The position numbers and the translations under genes are program-made. The notes beneath the pieces are model-generated. The model was not told where the DNA came from. It searched no databases and saw only the letters and a list, made by a program, of their open reading frames with translations. From an uncultured Bacteroidales bacterium (GTDB lineage: Bacteria; Bacteroidota; Bacteroidia; Bacteroidales; F082): DNA of 64,000 bases. Shown here piece by piece: positions 63,727 through 64,000 of the stretch. Numbering within the stretch: the first letter of the stretch is position 1; each line of letters starts with the position of its first letter. Location: the NCBI GenBank assembly GCA_947307415.1, contig CAMZJA010000004.1, positions 53,751 through 117,750 of the forward strand. Direction: 5' to 3'.

Positions 63727-63789
63727 TTAGTCGTCATTATCGAGCTGGCACCTCGCTGCGCGAGCTGAGGCTCTCTAATTGACGACTAA
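63727..63789. repeat. core-and-arm inverted repeat element, copy 2
   Basis: The same 43-bp core (63737-63779) is flanked by TTAGTCGTCA and its exact reverse complement (63780-63789). The arms differ in sequence from copy 1 but are again self-complementary. Confidence 0.8.
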
Positions 63790-63818
63790 TTACTTTATAT
63801 AGTTGTTTGGTTTTTTAT

Positions 63819-63826
63819 TATCTTTG
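63819..63826 (+). promoter_or_regulatory. promoter -7 element of the 3'-truncated lipoprotein gene
   Basis: TATCTTTG followed by TGGC and then GTG, the same 4-nt spacing to the start codon as at priA and at the histidine kinase gene. Confidence 0.6.
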
Positions 63827-63830
63827 TGGC

Positions 63831-64000
63831 GTGAAAAGATTTTTCGTCATAACAATAATTTTATCAGCACTGTTTATCTCATGTGTTAGGCGGCACGAAC
63901 ATTGTACCGAACCGCGACAATTTGTTTTTTCGCCCGAATTGCAGCATATCGACAGCCTCATGCAGCGCTCTCCCGACTCGGCGCTTCAAACATTACTGTC
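63831..64000 (+). CDS. lipoprotein, start of a probable TPR-type regulator (cut by window end)
   Basis: An open frame of 56 codons running off the window. It begins at GTG and encodes MKRFFVITIILSALFISC, a lipoprotein signal with lipobox Cys18. After it comes PELQHIDSLMQRSPDSALQT, which resembles the start of the tetratricopeptide regions in Bacteroidales lipoproteins or membrane regulators (motif SLMxxxPDSAL). Only that first helix pair can be seen, so the product is inferred. Start supported by the promoter 4 nt upstream; no ATG is available in frame nearby. Confidence 0.7.
   Translation, partial: MKRFFVITIILSALFISCVRRHEHCTEPRQFVFSPELQHIDSLMQRSPDSALQTLL

Overview
The window is chromosomal DNA of a member of Bacteroidota, most likely an uncultured Bacteroidales from a gut-like or other anaerobic habitat. 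The evidence is Bacteroidota-type promoters (TAnnTTTG) in front of many genes, a near absence of Shine-Dalgarno sequences, gliding/type IX secretion genes (gldD, gldE, a T9SS plug-domain protein, a PorV/PorQ-type barrel, cargo with a type A sorting domain), SusC-like or OMP_b-brl TonB receptors, GH92 and GH29 glycosidases, and many short-tailed lipoproteins. I see no transposase, phage gene, CRISPR array or rRNA. Gene density is high and several convergent gene pairs have no spacer at all.

Layout. 0-9 kb: yitT, an outer-membrane beta-barrel receptor, a GH92 alpha-mannosidase and a strongly promoted T9SS cargo protein. 9-14 kb: corA, then a minus-strand operon ssb-gldE-gldD plus a 555-residue exported protein of unknown function. 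14-20.5 kb: HU, a 29-codon very basic protein, RNase E/G, trpS-hflX-tatD-ansA. 20.7-23.2 kb: tRNA-Ser(GGA) and an exbB-orf-exbD-exbD energiser operon. 23-30 kb: priA, a T9SS plug-domain protein with apbE, a PKD lipoprotein and tyrS with a tiny membrane protein. 30-38 kb: envelope glycan genes (GT2, GT-C-like membrane protein, LtaS-like transferase, acyltransferase 3, GH5-like lipoprotein). 38-43 kb: a 1076-residue multi-cofactor oxidoreductase fusion, an RlmL-like methyltransferase, a HIT protein and greA. 43-52.6 kb: a three-gene operon with a large TonB receptor, a 1466-residue secreted protein and a PorV/PorQ-family barrel. 53-64 kb: a Rieske-like lipoprotein lacking cluster ligands, ahcY with an alpha-fucosidase, leuS, an orphan histidine kinase, a GGGP synthase, a DPP IV-type peptidase and the start of another lipoprotein gene.

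How they fit together. Much of the window serves the cell envelope. ExbB/ExbD powers the TonB receptors. GldD/GldE, the plug-domain protein and the PorV-like barrel belong to protein export. The secreted glycosidases and DPP IV peptidase suggest growth on host or plant glycoconjugates and peptides.

The least expected content is non-coding. At least six intergenic sites carry tandem arrays with a strict 7-bp period, often touching a palindromic element. One array forms a perfect 29-bp inverted repeat and supplies the last codons of the rRNA methyltransferase gene. A dispersed palindrome-like repeat occurs four times, once in frame inside tatD. Near the right end, two copies of a 43-bp core are flanked by arms that differ in sequence but stay self-complementary. 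A hairpin with a U-tract sits between the greA promoter and the greA start codon. Apart from 20488-20896 (tRNA and repeats), no gene-free stretch exceeds about 300 bp. Gene identities rest on reading the translations; no database search was run.
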